NCBI GenBank assembly: GCA_910579775.1
Contig: CAJTUE010000011.1
Location: 1-48,539 of the forward strand
Length of the DNA stretch: 48,539 nucleotides
Reading direction: 5' to 3'
Source: an uncultured Oscillospiraceae bacterium
Lineage (GTDB): Bacteria; Bacillota; Clostridia; Oscillospirales; Oscillospiraceae
The position numbers and the translations under genes are program-made. Within the stretch, counting starts at the first letter, position 1. Every line of letters begins with the position of its first letter. This document shows, piece after piece, positions 24,515 through 32,126 of the stretch. Below the pieces are notes generated by a model. The model ran no database searches and was not told where the DNA came from. It worked only from the letters and a program-made list of their open reading frames with translations.

Positions 24515-26107
24515 ATGACCATCAACGAAGAAATTACAAGGCGAAGGACCTTCGCCATCATCTCTCACCCCGACGCGGGCAAGACCACCCTCACCGAGAA
24601 ATTTTTGCTCTACGGCGGGGCCATCGCTCAGGCGGGGGTGGTCAAGGGAAAGAAAAACGCCCGGGCCGCCACCTCCGACTGGATGGAAATCGAGAAGCAG
24701 CGCGGCATTTCGGTGACCTCCTCGGTCATGCAGTTCCAGTACGAGGGCTACTGCATCAACATCCTGGACACCCCCGGCCACCAGGACTTTTCCGAGGACA
24801 CCTACCGCACCCTGATGGCGGCGGACTCCGCCGTCATGGTCATCGACGCGGCCAAGGGCGTGGAGGCACAGACCCGCAAGCTCTTTAAGGTCTGCGTCAT
24901 GCGGGACATTCCCATCTTTACCTTTATCAACAAGATGGACCGGGAATCCCGGGACCCCTTTGAACTGTGCCAGGAGATCGAGCATGAACTGGGTATCGAC
25001 ACCTACGCGGTCAACTGGCCCATCGGCTGCGGCAAGGAGTTCCAGGGCGTCTACGACCGCAAGGGGGAGAAGATCATCCACTTTACCTCCAACGGCGGGG
25101 CCAAGGCGGCCACGGCCACCCAGGTCTCTCTGGATGACCCCGCCCTGGATGGTCTCATTGGCCAGCGGCTCCACAGCCAGCTCTCCGACGACATCGAGCT
25201 GCTGGACGGGGCCTCCTGCGAGTTTGACATGGATAGGGTCCGCCACGGCAAGCTCTCCCCCGTGTTCTTCGGCTCCGCCCTTACCAACTTCGGCGTGGAG
25301 CCCTTTTTGGAGGAATTTCTCCGCATGACCACCCCGCCTCTTCCGCGCATGGCGGGGGAGACGGTGATCGACGCCTTTGACGAGCCGTTTTCCGCCTTCG
25401 TCTTTAAGATCCAGGCCAATATGAACAAGGCGCACCGGGACCGCATTGCCTTTATGCGGGTGGTCTCCGGGAAGTTTGAGGCGGACAAAGAGGTCTACCA
25501 CGTCCAGGAGGGGAAAAAGATTAAGCTCTCCCGTCCCCAGCAGCTCATGGCCGCCGAGCGGGAGATTATTTCCGAGGCCTACGCCGGGGACATTATGGGC
25601 GTCTTTGACCCCGGCATCTTCTCCATCGGCGACACCCTTTGCGCACCGGGGAGCAAATTTCAATTCGATCCCATTCCCACCTTTGCCCCCGAGCACTTCC
25701 AGCGCATCCGCTCCATCGACACCATGAAGCGCAAGCAGTTCTTGAAAGGCGTGGAGCAGATCGCCCAGGAGGGCGCCATCCAGATCTTCAAGCCCCCCTA
25801 TACCGGCATGGAGGAGGTCATCGTGGGCGTGGTTGGCACGCTTCAATTTGACGTGCTTGCCTATCGGCTGAAAAGTGAATACAATGTGGAATTATATACA
25901 GAAGGTTTGCCATATTGTTATCTGCGATTGGTGGGCAACGAGGAACCGGTAAAGGAGGACGAGCTGAACCTGGGCGACGCCAAGCTGGTGGAGGACTACA
26001 AGGGGCGGCAGATCGTGCTGTTTACCTCCTTCTGGTCCATCAACTGGGTGGCCGAGCGCAACAGGGACCTTGTTTTGCTGGAGTTCGGCGGCGGCAAGGA
26101 GGAATAA
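24515..26107 (+). CDS. prfC: Peptide chain release factor 3 (GTPase)
   Basis: A translational GTPase that recycles RF1/RF2 from the ribosome. 530 aa, normal. G1 SHPDAGKTT at 17-25, G2-region KQRGISVTSSVMQF, G3 DTPGHQDFSEDTYRTL, G4 NKMDRESRDPFEL, then domains II/III including FAPEHFQRIRSIDTMKRKQ. An upstream TTG at 24500 is in frame but ATG 24515 is spaced 8 bp from GGAGG and matches the family start. DUF1294 follows 1 bp after the stop. Confidence 0.96.
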   Translation: MTINEEITRRRTFAIISHPDAGKTTLTEKFLLYGGAIAQAGVVKGKKNARAATSDWMEIEKQRGISVTSSVMQFQYEGYCINILDTPGHQDFSEDTYRTLMAADSAVMVIDAAKGVEAQTRKLFKVCVMRDIPIFTFINKMDRESRDPFELCQEIEHELGIDTYAVNWPIGCGKEFQGVYDRKGEKIIHFTSNGGAKAATATQVSLDDPALDGLIGQRLHSQLSDDIELLDGASCEFDMDRVRHGKLSPVFFGSALTNFGVEPFLEEFLRMTTPPLPRMAGETVIDAFDEPFSAFVFKIQANMNKAHRDRIAFMRVVSGKFEADKEVYHVQEGKKIKLSRPQQLMAAEREIISEAYAGDIMGVFDPGIFSIGDTLCAPGSKFQFDPIPTFAPEHFQRIRSIDTMKRKQFLKGVEQIAQEGAIQIFKPPYTGMEEVIVGVVGTLQFDVLAYRLKSEYNVELYTEGLPYCYLRLVGNEEPVKEDELNLGDAKLVEDYKGRQIVLFTSFWSINWVAERNRDLVLLEFGGGKEE

Positions 26108-26108
26108 G

Positions 26109-26378
26109 ATGAAGTGGACCTGGCTGCTCTGCGCCAGCAACGCCCTGGCCTTCCTGCTCATGGGTCTGGATAAGTGGAAGGCGGTCCGGGGGGCATGGCG
26201 CGTCTCCGAGCAAATGCTTTTCCTGTTTCCCATCTTGGGCGGCGCGCCCGGCGGGACGCTGGGAATGTTTCTCTTCCACCATAAGACCCAGCACTGGTAC
26301 TTTCGCTGGGGCTTCCCCCTTTTGGCCATTGCCCAAATTCTGCTGGTCGTCTACCTGAAGTCCCGAAATAAGCTGTAA
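26109..26378 (+). CDS. DUF1294 small membrane protein
   Basis: An 89-residue membrane protein with three hydrophobic segments and the DUF1294 signature: MGLDKWKAVRGAWRVSE followed by LGGAPGGTLGMFLFHHKTQH. The function of the family is unknown. ATG 26109 overlaps nothing but lies 1 bp after prfC, whose last codons (GGAGGAATAAG) provide its ribosome binding site, so the pair is coupled. Confidence 0.88.
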   Translation: MKWTWLLCASNALAFLLMGLDKWKAVRGAWRVSEQMLFLFPILGGAPGGTLGMFLFHHKTQHWYFRWGFPLLAIAQILLVVYLKSRNKL

Positions 26379-26382
26379 AAAC

Positions 26383-26407
26383 GCCCCTCGACCAGCGGTC
26401 GAGGGGC
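26383..26407 (+). terminator. Hairpin terminator after DUF1294
   Basis: Perfect 11-bp arms (26383-26393 and 26397-26407) with a 3-base loop, followed by CTCCCTTTCT rather than a pure T-run. Confidence 0.6.
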
Positions 26408-26451
26408 TCCCTTTCTGCGCGTAGGCGAAAGGTACAGCCGCGCTTCTACGC

Positions 26452-26486
26452 AAAAGGGGGCCCCGGAATTTTCTGGGGCCCTCTTT
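26452..26486 (-). terminator. Terminator of the XRE membrane regulator gene
   Basis: GC-rich inverted repeat (GGGGCCCC/GGGGCCC core) reading on the minus strand into CCCCCTTTTG, 10 bp beyond the stop codon at 26496. Confidence 0.65.
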
Positions 26487-26495
26487 GGCGTTGGA

Positions 26496-27383
26496 TCAGT
26501 CTGAGGTTTTGTCAATGATGGCGCACAAGATACCCGCTACGGGGAACACCACCCAGCCGGGGTGCCAGAGGTTGCCGCAGAAGCCCAATAAAAGGTACAG
26601 GGCTGTTGCCAACAGCATAATGATGCCGGAAACGTCCCGGGAGGTCTTGCTTCGCTCTGGCTCGGGGTGATACATGGAGTGGCGGATACCCAGCCACACC
26701 ATGACGCCCACGCAGGCGGCCAGCAAAAGGAAAAACCCCGCCACCGCAAGGGTGAGGATGAATTCATCATGTTCAAAGAGGACGGCGGCGGCCACCAGAA
26801 GGACCACGCTTACCAGCACCCCCGACACCGCGGCGGCCATGCCACCCCGAAACCGTGCGTCAAACTCCGCCTCCTCGTCAGGGTAGGGGCAGGGCGGTTG
26901 GATGGGGTAGGCCCGCTGGAAATTGCCGTGGTCCAGCCCTGCAAACACAAAGTTGAATACCGCGCAGGCCACCAGTACCAGGAGGGGCAGGGCCACCGCG
27001 CCGGAGTCGGGGAAAAACGCCGCGGCAGCCACCGTGAGCGCCACCCCCACGAGGACCAATACCACCCCCAGGGCGATTTGAAAGGCAAAGCGGTTCATAT
27101 GCTGGACAAATACCGCCCAGTCTGCGGCGGGGTTATCCGCCGCATCTGGCTCTGATCCTGCGGCTTCCACCGTCTCATCCTCTAAAGGCTGGCGCATGAG
27201 CTGGTCTAAGGAACAGCCCAGCAGGTCGGCCAGCGTGAGGAGAGTGGACGCCTCGGGCAGCCCCTGGCCCGATTCCCACTTTCCCACCGCCTGCCGGGAG
27301 ACCCCCAGGGCCTCTGCCAGGGTCTCCTGGGTATAGCCTGCCCGCTTGCGCAGGGCGGCTAAGTTTTGAGCGAATTGTGTCAT
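26496..27383 (-). CDS. XRE-family regulator with C-terminal membrane domain
   Basis: A 295-residue protein with an N-terminal helix-turn-helix of the XRE/Cro type (residues ~5-60: LAALRKRAGYTQETLAEALG, VSRQAVGKWESGQGLPEAST), an acidic linker and about six membrane helices from residue ~115. Such membrane-tethered XRE proteins are common in Firmicutes and often have membrane or stress-related targets; the signal here is unknown. The start is ATG 27383 (MTQFAQNLAAL), 7 bp after AAAGGAGGT; the 19-residue upstream extension is rejected. It is transcribed away from the prfC pair. Confidence 0.85.
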   Translation of the reverse strand: MTQFAQNLAALRKRAGYTQETLAEALGVSRQAVGKWESGQGLPEASTLLTLADLLGCSLDQLMRQPLEDETVEAAGSEPDAADNPAADWAVFVQHMNRFAFQIALGVVLVLVGVALTVAAAAFFPDSGAVALPLLVLVACAVFNFVFAGLDHGNFQRAYPIQPPCPYPDEEAEFDARFRGGMAAAVSGVLVSVVLLVAAAVLFEHDEFILTLAVAGFFLLLAACVGVMVWLGIRHSMYHPEPERSKTSRDVSGIIMLLATALYLLLGFCGNLWHPGWVVFPVAGILCAIIDKTSD

Positions 27384-27475
27384 ATGGATGACCTCCTTTG
27401 TGGGGCCATTGTACTGTGGCAAAGGGGAAACCGCCACCAACCTAGGGTTTGAATTTCAAAAAATGTGCTGCAACA

Positions 27476-27850
27476 CTAAGTTGCCTCCCCTTGGGCCGCA
27501 TGGGCTACCAGCTTTTCGAAGGTCTCGTCGCTCAAGTCGTGCTCCACCTTGCAGGCGTCCCGTTCAGCCACCTCCGGGGATACGCCCAGACGGATGAAAA
27601 ATTCCGTCAGCGTCCGATGTCGGCTGATAATGCGTCGTGCAACCGTCTCTCCCGACTCTGTAAGAGAGAGAATACCGTCCTTATCTACCGTGATGTAGCC
27701 CGCTTCCCGCAGACGTTTCATTCCCACGCTGACGCTGGGCTTGGAGTAGCCCAGATCGGCTACCACATCAATGCTGCGCACGGCTTTGCCCTGCTGGCGC
27801 AGCTTCAAAATAGACTCCAAATAGTCCTCGCCCGACTCGTGAATGGGCAC
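27476..27850 (-). CDS. DtxR-family metal-dependent repressor
   Basis: A 124-residue repressor divergent from the feo operon and very probably its Fe2+-dependent regulator. Winged helix at residues ~20-70 (VVADLGYSKPSVSVGMKRLR), then the dimerisation domain; no SH3 domain. Metal-site positions by analogy: Asp9, Glu12, His78, Cys100, Glu103, His104. The CKVEH triplet follows the DtxR/IdeR pattern (Cys-x-x-Glu-His), while Asp9 is MntR-like. Start is GTG 27850, 8 bp from GGAGG; the TTG 15 bp upstream has no binding site. A GGTTAG half-site lies in its own leader at 27882-27887. Confidence 0.9.
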   Translation of the reverse strand: MPIHESGEDYLESILKLRQQGKAVRSIDVVADLGYSKPSVSVGMKRLREAGYITVDKDGILSLTESGETVARRIISRHRTLTEFFIRLGVSPEVAERDACKVEHDLSDETFEKLVAHAAQGEAT

Positions 27851-27929
27851 GTTCAACACCTCCAAACCCTTGATAACTCCAGGTTAGCACATCCAAACTC
27901 AAAGAGCAAGAAAAATTTTCAAGAACCTC

Positions 27930-28023
27930 TTGACAAACAAATTGGGTTAGACTATACTAACTTCGCAAGTGGTTAGGGAAGCCTAACCGCCATATTTAGG
28001 CCAATGGTTAGGAAGGACTAATC
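27930..28023 (+). promoter_or_regulatory. feo promoter with three DtxR/IdeR-like operators
   Basis: Perfect TTGACA (27930-27935), 17 bp, TATACT (27953-27958). Three inverted repeats of the IdeR/DtxR type follow: GTTAG-ACTATA-CTAAC (27946-27961, covering the -10), GGTTAGGGAAGCCTAACC (27971-27988, perfect 7-4-7) and GGTTAGGAAGGACTAATC (28006-28023, imperfect). They resemble the known IdeR half-site TTAGGTTAG. Repression by Fe2+-loaded regulator from the neighbouring gene is the obvious model. Confidence 0.85.
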
Positions 28024-28038
28024 TAGAAAGGGGCGGTC

Positions 28039-28251
28039 ATGATGCCGTTGACATTGGCAAAGCCGGGAGAAAATGTGACCATCCGGCGGATCGCAGGAAA
28101 GGACGAGGTGCGCGCCCACTTGGCGGAGCTGGGCTTTGTGGCGGACACGGTGGTGACGGTGGTCAGTGCCCTGGCAGGCAATCTGATCGTACAAGTAAAG
28201 GACAGTCGGGTGGCGCTGGACGCCACACTGGCCAACCGCATCTTTATTTAA
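28039..28251 (+). CDS. feoA: Ferrous iron transport protein A (first copy)
   Basis: A 70-residue SH3-like FeoA protein (LTLAKPGENVTIRRIAGKDE, HLAELGFVADTVVTVVSALAG). FeoA is a small cytosolic partner of FeoB needed for full Fe2+ uptake. Two ATG codons (28039, 28042) are adjacent; AAAGGGG precedes. First gene of feoA-feoA-feoB. Confidence 0.9.
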   Translation: MMPLTLAKPGENVTIRRIAGKDEVRAHLAELGFVADTVVTVVSALAGNLIVQVKDSRVALDATLANRIFI

Positions 28252-28267
28252 GTAAGGAGGAACAAGG

Positions 28268-28489
28268 ATGAAAACGCTGAAGGACGTCAAGGTGGGAGAA
28301 ACCGCTACCGTCGTGAGGCTGCACGGCGAAGGAGCCACCCGGCGGCGGATCCTGGACATGGGGCTTACTCCGGGAGCAGAGCTTCTGGTGCGCAAGGTTG
28401 CCCCTCTGGGGGACCCCATGGAGCTGTCCGTGCGGGGCTACGAGCTGTCGGTGAGAAAAGCCGACGCGGAGTTTATTGAAGTAGAGTAA
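28268..28489 (+). CDS. feoA: Ferrous iron transport protein A (second copy)
   Basis: A 73-residue FeoA with a more canonical sequence than the first: MKTLKDVKVGETATVVRLHG, RRRILDMGLTPGAELLV, then APLGDPMELSVRGYELSVRK. Two FeoA proteins before FeoB are common in clostridia. Ribosome binding site AAGGAGG. It lies 18 bp before feoB. Confidence 0.93.
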   Translation: MKTLKDVKVGETATVVRLHGEGATRRRILDMGLTPGAELLVRKVAPLGDPMELSVRGYELSVRKADAEFIEVE

Positions 28490-28507
28490 GGAAAGGAGTT
28501 GATGGAA

Positions 28508-30715
28508 ATGGAACGGAAGATCGCCCTGGCGGGCAATCCCAACAGCGGCAAGACCACCCTGTTCAACGCCCTGACCGGGTCCAACCAGTATGTGGGCAAC
28601 TGGCCGGGAGTGACGGTGGAAAAGAAGGAGGGCAAGCTGAAGGGTCACAAGGACGTGACGGTGCAGGATCTGCCAGGCATCTACTCTCTGTCCCCCTACT
28701 CTCCCGAGGAGGTGGTGGCCCGGAACTATCTGGTCAACGAGCGGCCCGACGCCATCCTCAACATCGTAGACGGGACCAACCTGGAGCGTAACCTCTATCT
28801 CACCACCCAGCTCATGGAACTGGGCATTCCGGTGGTCGTGGCGGTGAATATGCTGGACCTGGCGGAGAAAAACGGCGACAAGCTCGACCTGAAGTCGCTG
28901 TCTAAGGAGCTTGGTTGCCCGGTGGTGGGCATCACCGCGCTGAAAAATAAGGGCGTGGACGAGGCGGTAAGCGCCGTTCTGACTGCCGCGGACGGCCCTG
29001 CCCCCCAGAACTACCGCACCTTCACCGTGGAGGAAAGCGCGCTGGAGGACGGGGACGACGTGGAGAGCGCCACCGCTGCCGCCCGGTATGATTTTATCGG
29101 AAAAGTGGTGTCCAAGTCGGTGAAAAAGGGCCGCGCCGCCCACGCCTTGTCCACCTCGGACAAGATCGACCGGGTGGTGACCAACCGGATCCTGGCTCTG
29201 CCCATCTTTGTCTGCGTTATGTTCCTGGTCTACGCCATTTCCATGGGCGGATGGGGCGTTTCCATCGGCACTCGGGCCACTGACTGGGCCAACGACGGCC
29301 TGTTTGGCGACGGCTGGTTTATCTCCGGCGGCGACGGCTACGAGGACGCGGCAGGGGCATTTGAAGAGGCCGGCTTGATCATTGAAGCCTGGGAAGCCGG
29401 CGAGACCACCGCTTACCTCTATGATGACGACGAGGGCACTACCGATGAGGTCCCCCTCACCGAGGATCTCTATCAGGCGGCCTTGGCGGTAGAAGAGCCT
29501 GACCCCGCTGACTACGGTCATTGGGTGAACGGCATCCCCGTCACGGTGGGTAACTGGCTGGAGAATATAGGCTGCGCCGACTGGCTGTCCGGCCTGATCG
29601 TGGACGGCATCATCGGCGGCGTGGGCGCGGTGCTGGGCTTCGTACCTCAGATGCTGGTGCTGTTCCTGCTGCTCTCCATTCTGGAGGATATCGGTTACAT
29701 GGCCCGGATCGCCTTTATCATGGACCGGGTGTTCCGCAAGTTCGGCCTCTCCGGCCGCTCTTTCATCCCCATGCTGGTTGGTACCGGGTGCGGCGTGCCG
29801 GGGGTCATGGCCTCCCGCACCATTGAGAACGAACGGGACCGCCGCATGACCATTATGACCACCTGCTTTATCCCCTGCGGGGCGAAAATGCCCATCATCG
29901 CCATGTTTGCCGCAGCGCTTTTCGGCGGCAACCGGGCGCTGGTGGCTACCTCCGCTTATTTCATCGGCGTTGCCGCCATCGTCATTTCCGGCATCATCCT
30001 CAAGAAGACCCGGCCCTTTACTGGCGAGCCTGCCCCCTTTGTTATGGAGTTGCCCGCCTACCACATCCCTGCCGTGGGCAACGTTCTGCGTTCCACCTGG
30101 GAGCGGGGCTGGAGCTTCATCAAGCGGGCTGGAACGGTCATCCTGGCCTCCTCCATCCTGCTGTGGTTCCTCCAGGGCTTCGGTATGGAAAACGGCGCCT
30201 TTGGCATGGTGGAGGACAACGCCAACTCCATTTTGGCGGTCATTGGCGGTGCGGCGTGCTGGATCTTCGCGCCTCTGGGCTTTGGCAACTGGCAGGCCAC
30301 GGTGGGTACGGTCACCGGCCTCATTGCCAAGGAAAACGTGGTGTCCACCTTCCACGTTCTCTATCCGGGCGGAAGCTTTGCCGCCCAGATTGCCGGAGCG
30401 TTTACGCCCATCAGCGCTTACTCCTTCATGATCTTCAACCTGCTGTGCGCCCCCTGCTTCGCCGCTATGGGCGCCATCAAGCGGGAGATGAACAACGCCA
30501 AGTGGACCTGGGCCGCCATCGGCTATATGTGTGGCTTTGCCTATGTGGCCTCCCTCATTGTTTACCAGCTAGGCAACGCGTTCACCGGAAACCTTAACCC
30601 TATCGGCCTGGTTACGGCGGTCCTGTGTCTGGCAGGAATGATTTGGCTGTTGGTTCGCCGGGGCAGCGGCGCGAAGAAGTCCTCCCCCGCGGCCTCTCAG
30701 GGAGTGGCGGTATGA
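28508..30715 (+). CDS. feoB: Ferrous iron transporter FeoB
   Basis: Fe2+ uptake permease, 735 aa. N-terminal G-protein domain: G1 GNPNSGKT at 9-16, G3 DLPG, G4 NMLD, then a helical GDI-like linker, and a polytopic membrane domain with the two Gate motifs GTGCGVPGVMASRT and TTCFIPCGAKMPI containing the conserved cysteines. Between the first membrane helix and the next there is an acidic insertion (about residues 262-340, e.g. YLYDDDEGTTDEVPLTEDLY). ATG 28508 is 9 bp from GGAG; ATG 28502 is also possible. The last base pairs overlap the Cys-rich accessory gene. Confidence 0.96.
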   Translation: MERKIALAGNPNSGKTTLFNALTGSNQYVGNWPGVTVEKKEGKLKGHKDVTVQDLPGIYSLSPYSPEEVVARNYLVNERPDAILNIVDGTNLERNLYLTTQLMELGIPVVVAVNMLDLAEKNGDKLDLKSLSKELGCPVVGITALKNKGVDEAVSAVLTAADGPAPQNYRTFTVEESALEDGDDVESATAAARYDFIGKVVSKSVKKGRAAHALSTSDKIDRVVTNRILALPIFVCVMFLVYAISMGGWGVSIGTRATDWANDGLFGDGWFISGGDGYEDAAGAFEEAGLIIEAWEAGETTAYLYDDDEGTTDEVPLTEDLYQAALAVEEPDPADYGHWVNGIPVTVGNWLENIGCADWLSGLIVDGIIGGVGAVLGFVPQMLVLFLLLSILEDIGYMARIAFIMDRVFRKFGLSGRSFIPMLVGTGCGVPGVMASRTIENERDRRMTIMTTCFIPCGAKMPIIAMFAAALFGGNRALVATSAYFIGVAAIVISGIILKKTRPFTGEPAPFVMELPAYHIPAVGNVLRSTWERGWSFIKRAGTVILASSILLWFLQGFGMENGAFGMVEDNANSILAVIGGAACWIFAPLGFGNWQATVGTVTGLIAKENVVSTFHVLYPGGSFAAQIAGAFTPISAYSFMIFNLLCAPCFAAMGAIKREMNNAKWTWAAIGYMCGFAYVASLIVYQLGNAFTGNLNPIGLVTAVLCLAGMIWLLVRRGSGAKKSSPAASQGVAV

Positions 30716-30849
30716 ACGCGCCCACGATTCTGATCGCCCTTGTGGTGGCGGCGGTGTTTGTGGCCATTATCCTCCGTGGCGTGGCCAACCACAAAAAGGG
30801 GAAGTCCTCCTGCGGCGGAGATTGCAGCCGGTGCAGGGGCTGTCATTAA
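30712..30849 (+). CDS. FeoB-associated Cys-rich membrane protein
   Basis: A 45-residue protein with one N-terminal membrane helix (APTILIALVVAAVFVAIILR) and a cytosolic Cys-rich tail, CGGDCSRCRGC, which could bind Fe2+ or a cluster beside FeoB. It overlaps the feoB stop by an ATGA junction. This is the usual last gene of clostridial feo operons; a strong terminator follows. Confidence 0.92.
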   Translation: MNAPTILIALVVAAVFVAIILRGVANHKKGKSSCGGDCSRCRGCH

Positions 30850-30869
30850 AGAAGTTTTCGCGGCCCACG

Positions 30870-30911
30870 AAAAGACAAGGACGGTTCCGAAGGGAACCGT
30901 CCTTGTCTTTT
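30870..30911. terminator. Strong bidirectional terminator
   Basis: Perfect 19-bp arms (30870-30888 and 30893-30911) with a GAAG loop; runs of four T residues on both strands. It ends the feo operon and, on the minus strand, the asnS operon. The arm contains GGACGGTTC, also found in the arms of the dispersed repeats. Confidence 0.93.
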
Positions 30912-30963
30912 CGTTTTCTTTTAATTCATGTGCGGCAGAGCCTGGTGTCCCGGTCCCCGCGAA

Positions 30964-32124
30964 TCAAGACGCCTCGGTAAGCAGGTTGATGGCATAGGGC
31001 CGCTGGATCAAGGTGGGCAGGGCCCGGCGGAGGACCTGGGCCGTGCGCGTGGAGCTGGAGAGAGTGACATAGGCGTCGCCGCGGTCGGAAATATCCTGGA
31101 TGAGGCTGCGGGCCTGGGTAGCCGCGCCGCCGGTGCGCAGGCGGGTGTTTCCCGGCCAGACCCACCAGGGAGCTGCTTCGTCTCCCAGATCGGCGGCGGC
31201 AGCGTCGCCCAGGAGGGCGACCTGGGTGGCCTCATAGCGGAGGATGTGTCCCAGCAGCTCATTGCCCCGGCGAAATTCCTCCCGGGGGTCCGCGCCAGTG
31301 AGGAGAAGACCGACCTGGTGCCCGGCCGCCGCCGCGGAACGGACCCGGCTATCCTGCTGAACTAAGGTGTCCACCGGGAAGAGAAACAGGGCCTTGACCT
31401 GGTATTGGTTCAGCGCGGCGAGCACGTCGGAAAAGCCGTCGTCGGCGGTGCATTCAATGGCAAAGGACACGTCGCCGCCCTGAGGAGCCACCGAAGGGGT
31501 GGGGGTGGGCACAACCGGGGCGGTGGGGGTCGGGACCACCGGACGGAGGGTAGGCGGAGGGGAGGGGGTGGCCTGGGCGGCAAGATACTGGGCCAGGGGC
31601 CCGGCTACCAGCTGGGCGGCCTGGGCGCCAAACTGGGCGTCGCCCAAGGTGGCGGCGGCGGTGCGCAGGCGGGCGATGGGGACCGTCCCGTCGGGCAGGA
31701 CCAGGTTATAGAAGGAATAGCTCAAGCCAAAAAAGCTGCATACAAAGCGCAGAGGGATATACACCACGCCGTTGCGGGTGATGATTCCCTGGGTATATTC
31801 CCCGCCCTTTTTGTCCGCCGCGCCCGAGCCGTTGAGCTGGAAGATGAGGGAACCCTCCCGGTTGAAGATGGTAAAGGTCCCGCCACTACGGTTGAGGGCG
31901 TAGCTTAAGTCCAGCTCCTTGTTGTCCAAAACGGTGTAGGGCGCATAGATCACGCTGCCCCGGCGCACGGGCATCTGGGTCTCGTTGATCAGCCCCAGCA
32001 AAACAGTGTCGTTGACGCCGACTAAATACACTCCGTCGTAAGTTCCGGCGGCATAACTCCAAGGAATCAGCAAGACAAGGAGGGCGGCCAAAACGCACAA
32101 AAGGGCCAACAGACGTTTTTTCAT
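30964..32124 (-). CDS. Secreted protein: CuAO-N-like domain plus degenerate NodB-like domain
   Basis: A 386-residue exported protein. Signal peptide (MKKRLLALLCVLAALLVLLI, cut near SYAAG); residues ~30-165 resemble the copper-amine-oxidase N-terminal-like wall-binding domain (GVVYIPLRFVCSFFGLSYSF); a Pro/Thr linker with repeated PTPT units (~190-220); then a polysaccharide-deacetylase-like domain (SFAIECTADDGFSDVLAALN, QVKALFLFPVDTL, AAGHQVGLLL). The NodB metal His pair is missing (GHQVGLLL instead of the His-rich motif), so it is probably a catalytically dead binder. It starts 2 bp after the asnS stop on the minus strand, in one operon. Confidence 0.65.
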   Translation of the reverse strand: MKKRLLALLCVLAALLVLLIPWSYAAGTYDGVYLVGVNDTVLLGLINETQMPVRRGSVIYAPYTVLDNKELDLSYALNRSGGTFTIFNREGSLIFQLNGSGAADKKGGEYTQGIITRNGVVYIPLRFVCSFFGLSYSFYNLVLPDGTVPIARLRTAAATLGDAQFGAQAAQLVAGPLAQYLAAQATPSPPPTLRPVVPTPTAPVVPTPTPSVAPQGGDVSFAIECTADDGFSDVLAALNQYQVKALFLFPVDTLVQQDSRVRSAAAAGHQVGLLLTGADPREEFRRGNELLGHILRYEATQVALLGDAAAADLGDEAAPWWVWPGNTRLRTGGAATQARSLIQDISDRGDAYVTLSSSTRTAQVLRRALPTLIQRPYAINLLTEAS

Positions 32125-32126
32125 GC

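Noticed and set aside
27946..28023. MntR-type operators
   Set aside because: The sites follow the GGTTAG/CTAACC IdeR-DtxR pattern rather than the AT-rich MntR box.
28244..30355. 703-residue open frame on the minus strand across feoB
   Set aside because: Antisense shadow of a GC-rich gene; His/Gly/Gln-rich composition with no family features.
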